From: Firmicutes bacterium ZOR0006
Lineage (GTDB): Bacteria; Bacillota_I; Bacilli_A; Culicoidibacterales; ZOR0006
Length of the DNA stretch: 46,445 nucleotides
Assembly: GCA_000798955.1 (NCBI GenBank)
Contig: JTLC01000037.1
Location: forward strand, 36,325 to 82,769
Direction of reading: 5' to 3'
The notes beneath the pieces are model-generated. The model was not told where the DNA came from, made no database searches, and saw nothing but the letters and a program-made list of their open reading frames with translations. Positions 23,376 to 31,780 of this stretch are shown here, piece after piece (the first letter of the stretch is position 1; each line of letters opens with the position of its first letter). The position numbers were made by a program, and so were the translations under genes.

Positions 23376-24686
23376 CTAAAAGCGTTTGGTTTTTTCCCAC
23401 TTAAATTCACGTTTAAACAGCTTATCACCGATAAATGAAACCAGTGCTTGTAGTGAGATAACTAAAAAAAGTTGTGAGTACGTAAAATACGTTATAAACG
23501 ACAATAAAAAGTTTTCAATCGTACTTTGTCCTTTGTCAAAAGCAAGAGCTAAGTTGATTTGTAAAGCATAAATCAGTGCCAAGCAAATCCAAGCTGCTGT
23601 AAAATTCAGATAAATCCGCAAATGGAGGATTTGTGCCAATGTTGGAAAAAATGGTGACAAAATAATCCCTAGAATTCCTGCTAAAAAGAGGATATCGGAA
23701 ATAATAACAGTCAATAAAAACCAAAAATAGGTTGCTGTATAAAAAAACAATTCTAATTTGATTCGCCAGGAATATTCACTACCAAAGAAATGGCGAAAAT
23801 TTTTGACAACAACATAAAAATTGCCTTTAGCCCAGCGTTTCCGTTGTTTCATATAGACAGCTAATGTTTCTGGTTCCTGTTGGTATGCTTCCGAGCGTGT
23901 TTCTAAAGCAATTTTTTTCCCTGCTTGTAAAATTGCAAAACCTAAGTCGGTATCTTCGGTTAAGGCCGCCGTATCCCAGCCGCCAATTTTCTGCAGAAAT
24001 TCCCGTTCGATGATAAAATTTGTACCTGGGATTTGTCCTAAGCGAAATAAAAACCACCGGCCTGTATGGATAATACGCTGACTCACAATCAATTCCAAAT
24101 TAATGCTTTTTGTCAAAAAATTCCGATTACGATTTCGAGCTTTATTGCGCCCATAGACAGCAACATATTCAGTGCTTTCCAAATACTTTAACACAAGTAA
24201 GAGTAATGCATTTTTTTCCGGTGCAGCATCCGCATCATAAATGGCAATTAAATCTGTTGTCACGGTTTCGAGTGCTAGATTTAACGCATGGGCCTTCCCT
24301 TTTCCACCATTCTCAGCTGTGGTTGTCAGCACTTGAAATGGACGCTCCGGAAATTCACGTTGTACAAGGCGTAGTTGTTCACCAGTTTCATCACTCGAAT
24401 TATCATTAATTACCAATAAATGTAATTTATCGGCCGGATAATTCATCCTTAAAATTCTGCGAACAGTTGTGGCAATAACGAGGGCTTCATTGTGTGCTGG
24501 GACAAAAATCGTGACACTTGGTAAATGGCTAGTTTCTGTCGGAATATGTAACGGTTGTCGTTGCTCAACATAGAAGCTCGCAATCGCTCCAACCATTAAA
24601 ACCAGGGAAATAATGACCGAAAACCACATAGAAAACATCACAAATAGATATAAAAGTTCGATAAAATATTGACTAATAACGATCAT
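23376..24686 (-). CDS. processive family 2 glycosyltransferase, BcsA-like synthase without PilZ domain
   Basis: 436 residues. One or two N-terminal helices, then a GT2 catalytic domain: VPAHNEA, D95 in VINDNSSDE, DAD at 151-153, TED at 243-245, and QRKRW at 281-285 (the QxxRW motif of processive beta-glycan synthases). About four helices follow. It should polymerise a sugar nucleotide on the cytosolic face and pass the chain through its own membrane channel to the BcsB-like partner. Unlike proteobacterial BcsA the chain ends just after the helices (FKREFKWEKTKRF), with no PilZ domain for c-di-GMP; that role may lie with the GGDEF-like neighbour. The ATG follows GGAGG and overlaps the previous gene by 14 bases. 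Confidence 0.88.
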   Translation of the reverse strand: MIVISQYFIELLYLFVMFSMWFSVIISLVLMVGAIASFYVEQRQPLHIPTETSHLPSVTIFVPAHNEALVIATTVRRILRMNYPADKLHLLVINDNSSDETGEQLRLVQREFPERPFQVLTTTAENGGKGKAHALNLALETVTTDLIAIYDADAAPEKNALLLLVLKYLESTEYVAVYGRNKARNRNRNFLTKSINLELIVSQRIIHTGRWFLFRLGQIPGTNFIIEREFLQKIGGWDTAALTEDTDLGFAILQAGKKIALETRSEAYQQEPETLAVYMKQRKRWAKGNFYVVVKNFRHFFGSEYSWRIKLELFFYTATYFWFLLTVIISDILFLAGILGIILSPFFPTLAQILHLRIYLNFTAAWICLALIYALQINLALAFDKGQSTIENFLLSFITYFTYSQLFLVISLQALVSFIGDKLFKREFKWEKTKRF

Positions 24687-25434
24687 TTTCTCCTCCGAAT
24701 TTTCTTGCCGTCATAATTCGTGCACTCATAATAACAACAGTGACAGCCACAATCCCAATGGCGAATAACAAAATAATTGACCACGCAAGATTTTCAATTC
24801 CTTCGTAGCGACTCACTGGCTCTAGGTAATGAAATTGTACTGGTACCGTCGCAAGCGGTGTGTAACTATTTTGCACGAATTGAATGATACTCCGATTGAA
24901 AGTATCGGGTTCGATGATGACATACGTCACACCTGTTTCTTGCTTCGGTAATTGGATACTAGCACCGATTTGATCGGACATATGCACTATTGTCTGTGTT
25001 TCACTCATTTGTGGTTCGACAATCCCATTTTCAAAATCAACATAGAATTCAAACGGGAAACGGGCAATTTTCGGTGGTGAAAATAACAATTCTTCAGCTG
25101 ACAATGTTGTTTTCGTTACTGCAAAACGAATACCAGTTTGGTAATACTGTTCAAGCACTTGCAAAGTTTGAAAATTATAGCGAGCTTCAGGATGCAACAA
25201 AATATGCGGCATTAGCTTTTGTGCTATAAGCTCATCCATTTGTTCTTGCAATGTATCAACTGTCGTTGTTGGTTGTAAATGATAAAAAAATTGTACCGTT
25301 TGCTGTGCTGAAACCGGCAACCAATTCAGACAACAAAAACTAATACTCAGGAGTAATATCCACTTCCGTTTGCTTTTGCAACTCCAAGAAAATCTTTTCA
25401 AATTTTTGGAAATCTTCAAATTTGTGTGGTTCAT
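24673..25434 (-). CDS. membrane-anchored extracytoplasmic protein of the exopolysaccharide operon
   Basis: 253 residues of a family I do not recognise. The N-terminus has a basic stretch and a hydrophobic segment (WILLLSISFCCLNWLPVSAQ), read as signal peptide. Residues 45-215 are extracytoplasmic, and one C-terminal helix (WSIILLFAIGIVAVTVVIM) ends in a short basic tail. Position between the receptor and synthase genes suggests an assembly factor of the secretion complex, like the small accessory proteins of the Listeria Pss locus. Start 25434 has AGGGGTG seven bases upstream but overlaps the preceding gene by 95 bases; a later non-ATG start would shorten the signal peptide. Confidence 0.65.
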   Translation of the reverse strand: MNHTNLKISKNLKRFSWSCKSKRKWILLLSISFCCLNWLPVSAQQTVQFFYHLQPTTTVDTLQEQMDELIAQKLMPHILLHPEARYNFQTLQVLEQYYQTGIRFAVTKTTLSAEELLFSPPKIARFPFEFYVDFENGIVEPQMSETQTIVHMSDQIGASIQLPKQETGVTYVIIEPDTFNRSIIQFVQNSYTPLATVPVQFHYLEPVSRYEGIENLAWSIILLFAIGIVAVTVVIMSARIMTARKFGGENDRY

Positions 25435-26215
25435 ACATAATCACCCCTGTTTTTATTGTCGGTTTGAATTTTTTATGATTCCGATCAAAAAGTTCAATCG
25501 TGTCAAAACGCATTTTAATTCGCTCATCAACGACTTGAAAATGTTGCTTCGCCGTTAGGGGCAATACAATCACAAAAGTGCCTTCGGTGACCGTAAATTT
25601 ATAATCTTCAATCCGAATTTCCGACTTGAGGATTTGGGAAATTTCTCGTAATAGCAATTGGTAACTTTGTTGACCAAGTATATTTCGTGTCGTTTCCAGA
25701 AAATCAATTCGCACCATCGCAACGCTAAACGTATAGTGATCATAACGTTTCGCTAAATGGGATTGTTTAATTAACAAGTCAACAAGTGGTTGCAAAGTAT
25801 CGAGTTCTGTTAGCGGATCGACGACGGAGATTTGTGCCGCCTTTTTTTGTAAAGCCAGTAATTGCTTTTGCTCCTTTTGATAACTTTGATGCGTATAAGC
25901 AGCAATAATCGTGATAAACGGCACAAAAAACAACACAAAATAGGCAAAAGCATTCACCGCTTCTGGTACAAAAACGGCAATGCCGATCGCAAATAAAAAG
26001 AATAGACCAATATAAACAAACCCTGCTAAAACACCAAAGAAAAAACCAATGAAACTTCCGAGAAAAATAGCAATCGTCAATAAGAACATATTAAAGGTAT
26101 AACTTTGTGTTTGATAGACAAATAAGTAAATAATTAGTTGGAACATCATGGCACTTAATAAAAACGTCCCCATTCCTAATGGAAATTCTGAATTATTGCG
26201 CTGTTTTTTCATCAT
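25340..26215 (-). CDS. membrane protein with degenerate GGDEF domain, probable c-di-GMP receptor
   Basis: 291 residues. Four or five membrane helices (about 12-110), a short coiled linker (QKEQKQLLALQKKAAQ), then a GGDEF-like domain. The DPLTELDTL start is recognisable, but the GGDEF signature is TEGTF (210-214), so cyclase activity is unlikely. The inhibitory-site motif RxxD is intact as RIED at 201-204, exactly five residues before the signature, as in active and receptor-type GGDEF proteins. PelD and Listeria PssE work this way as c-di-GMP sensors for polysaccharide export. It probably replaces the missing PilZ domain of the synthase. Start is 26215 or the next codon 26212, which has better spacing to AAAGGAG. 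Overlaps the GH8 gene by 23 bases. Confidence 0.8.
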   Translation of the reverse strand: MMKKQRNNSEFPLGMGTFLLSAMMFQLIIYLFVYQTQSYTFNMFLLTIAIFLGSFIGFFFGVLAGFVYIGLFFLFAIGIAVFVPEAVNAFAYFVLFFVPFITIIAAYTHQSYQKEQKQLLALQKKAAQISVVDPLTELDTLQPLVDLLIKQSHLAKRYDHYTFSVAMVRIDFLETTRNILGQQSYQLLLREISQILKSEIRIEDYKFTVTEGTFVIVLPLTAKQHFQVVDERIKMRFDTIELFDRNHKKFKPTIKTGVIMYEPHKFEDFQKFEKIFLELQKQTEVDITPEY

Positions 26216-27356
26216 TTTTCTCCTTTATTGGTTGTGTTTTGGCAACGGCAATCAGCGTTTGCAGTTGATCATAGGCAATCACTGTTTGTGTTTCTGAATT
26301 CCCAAGGGCACCATCTAAAGCGTGCTCTGAATCATGAATTTGATACTGCCAAATTTTCGCAATCGCTTGCTCATATAATTTTTGATTTCCAATTTCCGCA
26401 GCTGTTTGAGCAATGAGGGCGTAGACAGCACTCGATTGTTCAGTAGTGACTGGGGTTCCCGTTGTATCATAATACGCATAGATTGCGTCCTCAATATGCG
26501 CTTCTAGCCAAGCAATTGTCGTCTCATTAATCTGATTAATTTCCGCCAAATGTTTGACGACTAACATCGTTTCAATCATATTAATCGTCGGTTTTTGTTC
26601 TAACAAAAGCGTCTCAACATAAAATTGTTGGTGATAAAAAGGAAAATCATCACTTACGTAACTCTGTTCCACCACCGCTAAACTTTGCTTCCGTAAATCC
26701 GCTAATTGAATTTTCTCGCTCAACGATAATTCCGACTGAAGTGTTTCCAAAGCAGAAAAATCAAGATAACTCAAAAAGAGTGTTGCCGTCTTCTGTTTGG
26801 TCTCATAGTTAAACCCATTTATAATGAAGCCATTATTTGTACCAACACTAAAAAAGTGATCAGCATATGCTTGAATTGCTGGAGTCAATTCAGATGCTAA
26901 CTCCGGCCATTGTTTGCGTGCTAAAATCAATTGCTGGACAATTTGCAAATCATCAATGGTTGCCGTAAAGGGCTCATTTGTATCAAGGTTTCCAGAAATT
27001 CGCCACTGATAATGGCCATTAGGAAGTTGTAAATAGGTTGTTAAAAAATCAAATGTTGTCAAAAATAATGCTTTGTTTTCTGTTAGGCGGGCATATTCTA
27101 ATAATAAGCCTTGTGATTCCGATAAGACTGCATGACCCGTTGTCACAGGATCCGCTTGATTATAGGGCTCATCAAGCCACGTTGTTTTTATTCCCCCAAC
27201 GTGATTCACGAGCTCAGTCAAAACAAATTCTGCCAATTTATCGCTTGCCCCTCTATCAATATTTGCTGTTAATTGTTGCGTCTTTGGCCAATAGATAATC
27301 AAGCCAACTAGCAATAATATAAATAGACCCACATACTTAAATCCCCACTTTTTCAT
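26193..27356 (-). CDS. membrane-anchored glycoside hydrolase family 8 protein (BcsZ/PssZ-like)
   Basis: 387 residues. An N-terminal helix (YVGLFILLLVGLIIYW) is an uncleaved anchor or signal; the rest has the alpha/alpha-barrel pattern of GH8. The likely acid Glu is in HAVLSESQGLLLEYA (about E80), with an Asp pair near 135-136 in TIDDLQIVQQL. GH8 members linked to cellulose and Pss loci cut the polymer being exported and tune its amount. First gene of a five-gene transcript in which nearly all genes overlap. AAGGTGA lies seven bases before the ATG. A TGC-TAAAAT extended -10 (27376-27381) is seen, but it would leave almost no leader, so the promoter is uncertain. Confidence 0.78.
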   Translation of the reverse strand: MKKWGFKYVGLFILLLVGLIIYWPKTQQLTANIDRGASDKLAEFVLTELVNHVGGIKTTWLDEPYNQADPVTTGHAVLSESQGLLLEYARLTENKALFLTTFDFLTTYLQLPNGHYQWRISGNLDTNEPFTATIDDLQIVQQLILARKQWPELASELTPAIQAYADHFFSVGTNNGFIINGFNYETKQKTATLFLSYLDFSALETLQSELSLSEKIQLADLRKQSLAVVEQSYVSDDFPFYHQQFYVETLLLEQKPTINMIETMLVVKHLAEINQINETTIAWLEAHIEDAIYAYYDTTGTPVTTEQSSAVYALIAQTAAEIGNQKLYEQAIAKIWQYQIHDSEHALDGALGNSETQTVIAYDQLQTLIAVAKTQPIKEKNDEKTAQ

Positions 27357-27448
27357 CCGCTCATCACCTTATTTTATTTTAGCATAGATAATGCTGAAAG
27401 TTGTGTGAATCATTGTTTTTTATTTAAGCTTAATTTTCGGATAATGAC

Positions 27449-27473
27449 AAAAAAACGTATATTTCTATACGCT
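27449..27473 (-). terminator. terminator of the VTC-DUF4956-DUF4353 operon
   Basis: CGTATA, loop GAAA, TATACG and seven T on the minus strand, 44 bases after the DUF4353 stop; it separates this operon from the exopolysaccharide operon. Confidence 0.85.
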
Positions 27474-27516
27474 TTTCTTTGATTATATTTCATTATTTAC
27501 GCCTGTCACTCATACA

Positions 27517-28959
27517 TTATGGCCGTCTTCCGCCCGGTTGTGGTCCACTCATCTGATTGCCACTTTCACTGCCATCATTGGTCGTAATCACACCGCCGTT
27601 ATTGGCATATGTACCACTTGCATCAATGGCTGTATTGCCATTTCCAGTACATGTTAGATTGAGCGTGCCACCATTAATCGTCAGAGTCCCATTCGAATCT
27701 AAACTATCACCATCAGACACAACGGTAATTGTCCCATCATTAATCGTAATCGCTGCACCTTCCGTCGTGGCAAAGGGGTCATTGCCACCATTGAAGCCCG
27801 AACCATCCGTTCCTCCACCGGCATTAAAACCATCATCAGTTGTCGTAATATCATAGTCCCCACCATTAACGGTAATTTCGAGCCCTTCAATGCCTTCATA
27901 GGCAGATGGGATGCGAAACATCCCATCGCTTAATAGTACGGCAGCATCAGAGTGAATTGCATCATCACCACTTGTCAAGGTAAAGGTTCCATTACCGATA
28001 GTAATGTCGCCTGCCGCGTGAATGCTATCATCAACGGTATCAATGATGAATTCGCCACTATTAATCAATATTTCTTGCTCACTTTTTAAGCCTTTTTGAC
28101 TGACAGTTTCACTACTTGTTGTCCCACTTCCAGTTGTAAGTGTGTAATTTCCACCCTCAATTTGTAAAAAGCCACTCGTACTGATTGTATCTCCATCCGC
28201 CTGAATCGACATCGTGCCATTTTCCATATAGAAAAATCCTTTTTCAGGATCTGTTGTATGTTCAACTTGAATGCCATCCTTACCACTTGTAATTTGCACG
28301 TCACCATCAGCAATCCGCACACTGTTATTTGCTGAAACTCCGTGATTGGCAGCGGTCACAAGATAGGTCCCACTCGTAAATACAACATCATCTTTCCCAA
28401 CAATCCCGTGCCCTTGGGCAGCATTAATTTTCAAAGTTCCTGATCCGTTAAAGGTAATGTCACTTTTGGCAAAAATAACGCCATCGACATTATTTTCTGT
28501 ATCAGCAACAAAAGCCCCCGTCGTGTTCAAGGTATTAGTAGTCCCAGCTGCCAAGGTAACAAATACCTTATTGGCAGATTTAACATAAATAGGTGCTGTA
28601 TTTTCAGCGGTAATCGTGACATTATTCAGCACAAGTTGTACTTTTTCTGTATCAGCAACATCGATAATCACTTGTCCATCAGTCAGCGTTCCGGACAGAA
28701 CGTAGATTCCTTCTTTATCAATCGTCACATTTTCATTCGCAAGAGTGATTGCCGTCGCATTACTTTCATCATAGCCAATTTCTTTATCCCGTGCAGTAAA
28801 CATTTCATCAGTTGTTTCTTCGGTCGTGCTTTCATCTGGTTCAACTATTGTCGGTGCGGTTTCCGCTCCTTCTAACTGTGACTGATCAGTGTTCGTACAA
28901 GCAGTTAAAAATAATAATAATGCCAGACTTAGTCCTTGAGTAAATGTTTTTTTCATCAT
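27517..28959 (-). CDS. DUF4353 carbohydrate-binding-like lipoprotein
   Basis: 480 residues from ATG 28959 (AAGGAG, six to seven bases upstream). A lipoprotein signal ends LFLTAC with the lipidated Cys at about 21, then an acidic Ser/Thr/Glu linker (about 25-60). The body is built from repeated short strands with Gly, Asn and Asp turns (for example TLKINAAQGHGI, DGIQVEHTTD, GTFTLTSGDDAIHSD, GTITVVSDGDSLDSNG), a right-handed beta-helix pattern seen in DUF4353. The ladder of Asp-rich turns suggests calcium or sugar binding. The tail is Gly/Pro-rich (GPQPGGRRP). It sits on the outer face of the membrane and is the last gene of the VTC operon, ten bases after DUF4956. Binding target not known. Confidence 0.8.
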   Translation of the reverse strand: MMKKTFTQGLSLALLLFLTACTNTDQSQLEGAETAPTIVEPDESTTEETTDEMFTARDKEIGYDESNATAITLANENVTIDKEGIYVLSGTLTDGQVIIDVADTEKVQLVLNNVTITAENTAPIYVKSANKVFVTLAAGTTNTLNTTGAFVADTENNVDGVIFAKSDITFNGSGTLKINAAQGHGIVGKDDVVFTSGTYLVTAANHGVSANNSVRIADGDVQITSGKDGIQVEHTTDPEKGFFYMENGTMSIQADGDTISTSGFLQIEGGNYTLTTGSGTTSSETVSQKGLKSEQEILINSGEFIIDTVDDSIHAAGDITIGNGTFTLTSGDDAIHSDAAVLLSDGMFRIPSAYEGIEGLEITVNGGDYDITTTDDGFNAGGGTDGSGFNGGNDPFATTEGAAITINDGTITVVSDGDSLDSNGTLTINGGTLNLTCTGNGNTAIDASGTYANNGGVITTNDGSESGNQMSGPQPGGRRP

Positions 28960-28969
28960 TATGTTCTCC

Positions 28970-29662
28970 TTATAGTTCATTAGTCACCGTTTGCAGCGGT
29001 GAAACTGTGATTTCCAAATTTCCATTTCGAACTCGAAGCTCATCAATAAAAGCTTTTTCATCTTCAGCCTTCTTCAACGTAATATTGTAGGTAATCTTAA
29101 AGAGACTCCCTAAATTTGTCGTTTTCACACGAGTGATTGTATGTTCTGTTGTGTATTGATCCATCACGTCATCAAAGATTGTTGTGTAGTTTAAATCTTC
29201 TGGAATTGTCACTGTTAATGTTTTATCGAGCGGTTTTTTATTTTCACCAAAATTACTCTGGTTATAAATAAAATTAATCACCGATACGATAATCGTAAAC
29301 AATACCGCATACCCTAGGTATCCCATACCAAGCATTAATCCCGCACCCATTGCAATAAAAATGGCGCCGATTTCTTTAGCCGTACCTGGTACACTTCTAA
29401 ATCGTACGAGTGAAAAAGCACCCGCAACGGCAACACCCGTACCGAGATTACCATTGACCATAAGAATAACAACACAGACGATAACTGGCAAAGTTGCCAG
29501 GGTGACAATAAAGCTTTTAGAAGCATGATTCTTGTAGGCGTAGACCAGGGCAAGAAAAAATCCAACTCCTAAAGAAACGCCGACACAGAGCAGAAAATGA
29601 GTGAGTGAAATTGTTGGGGTTAAAGTTGAATCGAAAATTCCTTGAAATAAATTAAAAGACAT
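28970..29662 (-). CDS. DUF4956 membrane protein
   Basis: 230 residues. About four N-terminal helices (20-135) frame the family hallmark AGAFSLVRFRSVPGTAKEIGAIF, a basic loop with conserved Arg residues between helices. A soluble C-terminal domain (about 140-230, VTIPEDLNYTTIFDDV ... FKITYNITLKKAEDEKAFIDEL) looks like a small ferredoxin-like fold. No function is established to my knowledge. It follows the VTC gene by 10 bases, and in many bacteria the two families occur together, so it may be the membrane partner or conduit of the VTC enzyme. Confidence 0.85.
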   Translation of the reverse strand: MSFNLFQGIFDSTLTPTISLTHFLLCVGVSLGVGFFLALVYAYKNHASKSFIVTLATLPVIVCVVILMVNGNLGTGVAVAGAFSLVRFRSVPGTAKEIGAIFIAMGAGLMLGMGYLGYAVLFTIIVSVINFIYNQSNFGENKKPLDKTLTVTIPEDLNYTTIFDDVMDQYTTEHTITRVKTTNLGSLFKITYNITLKKAEDEKAFIDELRVRNGNLEITVSPLQTVTNEL

Positions 29663-29672
29663 ATTTTTTTAC

Positions 29673-30368
29673 CTACTTTCTTGTGCGTATTGCTTTGTAT
29701 GTATTTCCATATTTGGAAAATGATGTTTTATAAATATTATGTGCTGTCAGAAATTGGGTCAGCCACAGTGGAATCCCTCCAGCAACTTTCACTTCCATCA
29801 AGGCCATATCCTCATGAATGAGTCGATTCCCATATTTTTGACTATTCAGACTCAGTTCCTCATCTCGCCAAACAATATTTTCATCAAATGTAATTCGCAC
29901 CTCGGAATCATCGATAGCAAAAAATGCTTCACGATCATAGGCGATAAAGACTCGTGGTGCAATTCCCGTATATAGCGTTTTAAAATAGTTGATTTCTTTC
30001 GCAATTTGCGTTTCTGGCAACAAATATGTTCCCGTAAAATATTGGCTTGCCTCTTTAGCCGATAGTGATAGTCTCCGCTTATAGACAACAGCTTCATATT
30101 TTTTCTTTAATTCTAAAAATACTTCTGTATCGTCATCCGCTCGACCATAACTGCGAAGTCGCAACTTTTCTTTATAGACAGCTGGCTTTTCGATACTGCG
30201 GCGGATGATGAGAAAATCTGGGGTATCATAGTAGATATTGAAAATACTATTTTTCCCAAATTCATCTGGGCGCATACGATTTTTAAACAGTTCTAATAAT
30301 GCCTCTTTTTGGCTCTTAGTAATAAAATATTTCAATTCATAACGTTTGAACGTCGTTTTGGGGTTCAT
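29673..30368 (-). CDS. VTC-domain protein, polyphosphate polymerase-like
   Basis: 231 residues, a single VTC domain of the CYTH/triphosphate-tunnel type. Tunnel strands are visible in order: RYELKYFIT, FNIYYDTPDF, YKEKLRLRSYG, VFLELKKKYEAVVYKRR, RVFIAYDREAF, VRITFDENI, MALMEVKVAGGIPLW, and SFSKYGNTYKA. The alternating Lys/Arg and Glu residues are those that hold phosphate and metal in yeast Vtc4, which makes polyphosphate from ATP. The SPX domain and membrane anchor of Vtc4 are absent; DUF4956 may provide membrane contact. Whether the bacterial protein makes polyphosphate or transfers phosphate elsewhere is open. Start has GGAGG eight bases upstream; first gene of its operon. Confidence 0.87.
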   Translation of the reverse strand: MNPKTTFKRYELKYFITKSQKEALLELFKNRMRPDEFGKNSIFNIYYDTPDFLIIRRSIEKPAVYKEKLRLRSYGRADDDTEVFLELKKKYEAVVYKRRLSLSAKEASQYFTGTYLLPETQIAKEINYFKTLYTGIAPRVFIAYDREAFFAIDDSEVRITFDENIVWRDEELSLNSQKYGNRLIHEDMALMEVKVAGGIPLWLTQFLTAHNIYKTSFSKYGNTYKAIRTRK

Positions 30369-30399
30369 ATCAATTCCTCCTCTTTATTTGCTTACACTC

Positions 30400-30431
30400 A
30401 GTATATTCTCTGAACCTAAAATTTACTTAAA
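30400..30431 (-). promoter_or_regulatory. promoter of the VTC operon with CiaR-like direct repeat
   Basis: TTTAAG (30431-30426), TAAAT, TTTAGG (30420-30415), nine bases, then the -10 TATACT (30405-30400). The same layout stands before the response regulator gene. No usual -35 at 17 bases, which fits an activator-dependent promoter. Confidence 0.7.
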
Positions 30432-30450
30432 GCTGCAAAAAAAATGTCAA

Positions 30451-30484
30451 AAAAAAAGCAACCTTCTCAAAGGCTGCTTTTTGT
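30451..30484 (-). terminator. terminator of the two-component operon
   Basis: AAAGCAGCCTT, loop TGAG, AAGGTTGCTTT then a T run (one wobble pair). It is about 90 bases after the kinase stop. An inverted repeat TGAAGTCAT/ATGACTTCA (30539-30547 and 30571-30579) spans the kinase stop codon as well. Confidence 0.8.
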
Positions 30485-30565
30485 GGTGGGCATGACCGTA
30501 TGCATTCAATTTCATCTCAGCATGTGAACACCTTTGACTGAAGTCATAGGCGCTCTAGCTTAAGT

Positions 30566-31780
30566 CTATAAAATGACTTCAACCGTAATTGCTTTGCCAT
30601 CGTTGCTCTTTGCCGTGATTTTCCCTTTATGTTTTTCAACAATTGATTTTGCGAGTGCTAACCCAATACCAAAACCTCCTGTTGCGGAATTTCGTGATTC
30701 ATCTTTGCGATAAAAACGATCAAAAAATTCATTGTGCTTGCCGATTTCAAGTTGTTCGACTGCATTCGTCACAGTCAGTGACACCTTATCATGCTTACGC
30801 ACAAGCGAAAAATGAATTTCACCATTTTCCACCGAGTATTTAAATGCATTATCTAATAAGATGTAACAAAGTTGACTCAACGCCTGTTCGTTTCCAGTAT
30901 AAAAAACATCCGTTTGGATCTCAGCGACAAAATGTTTCTGCGAGTTAATTGCGAGACCTTGATAGCTTTCGGAAACCATCTCACATAACTGTGATAAATC
31001 AAAACTTTCTCGGACTAAATTATCAGTTTCTTCCATACGTGCGAGAGCTACTAAGCGATTAACAAGTTCGGTTAACCTTCCGACTTGTTCCTTCGAATTT
31101 TTCGTCCACTTACTTTCTCCTGCTCCCATTTCAATAATATCTAAATTTGCGGAAATAACCGTCAATGGCGTTTTTATTTCATGCGACGCATTCGTAATAA
31201 ACTTTTTCTGTTTATCATATGCTTCTATAATCGGCTTAATCGCAATCGCGGAAAGAAAGTAAGAAATCACTGCTACTAGCAGCAATGCTACTAACGAAAG
31301 CAAACTATTTGTCGTGACAAAGCGGATGAGTATATCCACATCTTTCGCAGCATCGACGAATATAATACTATCTGTACCATTTATCGTCGTATGTAAAAAT
31401 TTATACCCATCGATAAAACCTGTCTCTTGTCCTCGTGCCAAAACTGCTCCAGCATATTCTTGGGCTTCTTGCGAGCTTGTCGCATAAATATTTCTTGTAT
31501 CCGTTGCTAAAATTTCATTTTGATTGCCCAGATAGACAATAAAGTATCTTGTATCAAATATGGCTTCTCGTGGGAGGTTATCTAGCTCTCCTGGTCGTTC
31601 TTTTCCACCAGGCTTAGGCAAGGTACCTCCATTATCGGCTATCAAATTGACGAGTTGATCGGTCCTTTGGTCTAAATCAAGATAATTCCAAAAACTTGTA
31701 CTCACAACCATCACAAACAACATACAAAAGACCGAAATCGTTGAAACGAGCACAAATTTTTGTTTGAGCTTATTGACCAT
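30566..31780 (-). CDS. sensor histidine kinase of the OmpR-type two-component system
   Basis: 404 residues from ATG 31780 (GGAGG six bases upstream). Helix 1 at about 9-31, an extracytoplasmic sensor of about 125 residues, helix 2 at about 160-182, then the phospho-acceptor box NASHEIKTPLT (His about 200). The ATP domain has the N box (LLDNAFKYS) and a G2 box (GGFGIGLALAKSIV). The G1 box is altered: where DxGxGI is expected the chain reads VTNAVEQLE, then FFDRFYRKDESRN. Some kinases of Firmicutes share this form, so activity is still likely. Overlaps the regulator gene by about 11 bases. Confidence 0.9.
   Translation of the reverse strand: MVNKLKQKFVLVSTISVFCMLFVMVVSTSFWNYLDLDQRTDQLVNLIADNGGTLPKPGGKERPGELDNLPREAIFDTRYFIVYLGNQNEILATDTRNIYATSSQEAQEYAGAVLARGQETGFIDGYKFLHTTINGTDSIIFVDAAKDVDILIRFVTTNSLLSLVALLLVAVISYFLSAIAIKPIIEAYDKQKKFITNASHEIKTPLTVISANLDIIEMGAGESKWTKNSKEQVGRLTELVNRLVALARMEETDNLVRESFDLSQLCEMVSESYQGLAINSQKHFVAEIQTDVFYTGNEQALSQLCYILLDNAFKYSVENGEIHFSLVRKHDKVSLTVTNAVEQLEIGKHNEFFDRFYRKDESRNSATGGFGIGLALAKSIVEKHKGKITAKSNDGKAITVEVIL

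Noticed and set aside
27421-27440. CiaR-like box before the exopolysaccharide operon
   Set aside because: Only ATTAAG is present; the second half at N5 is ATAAAA and there is no -10 at the right distance.
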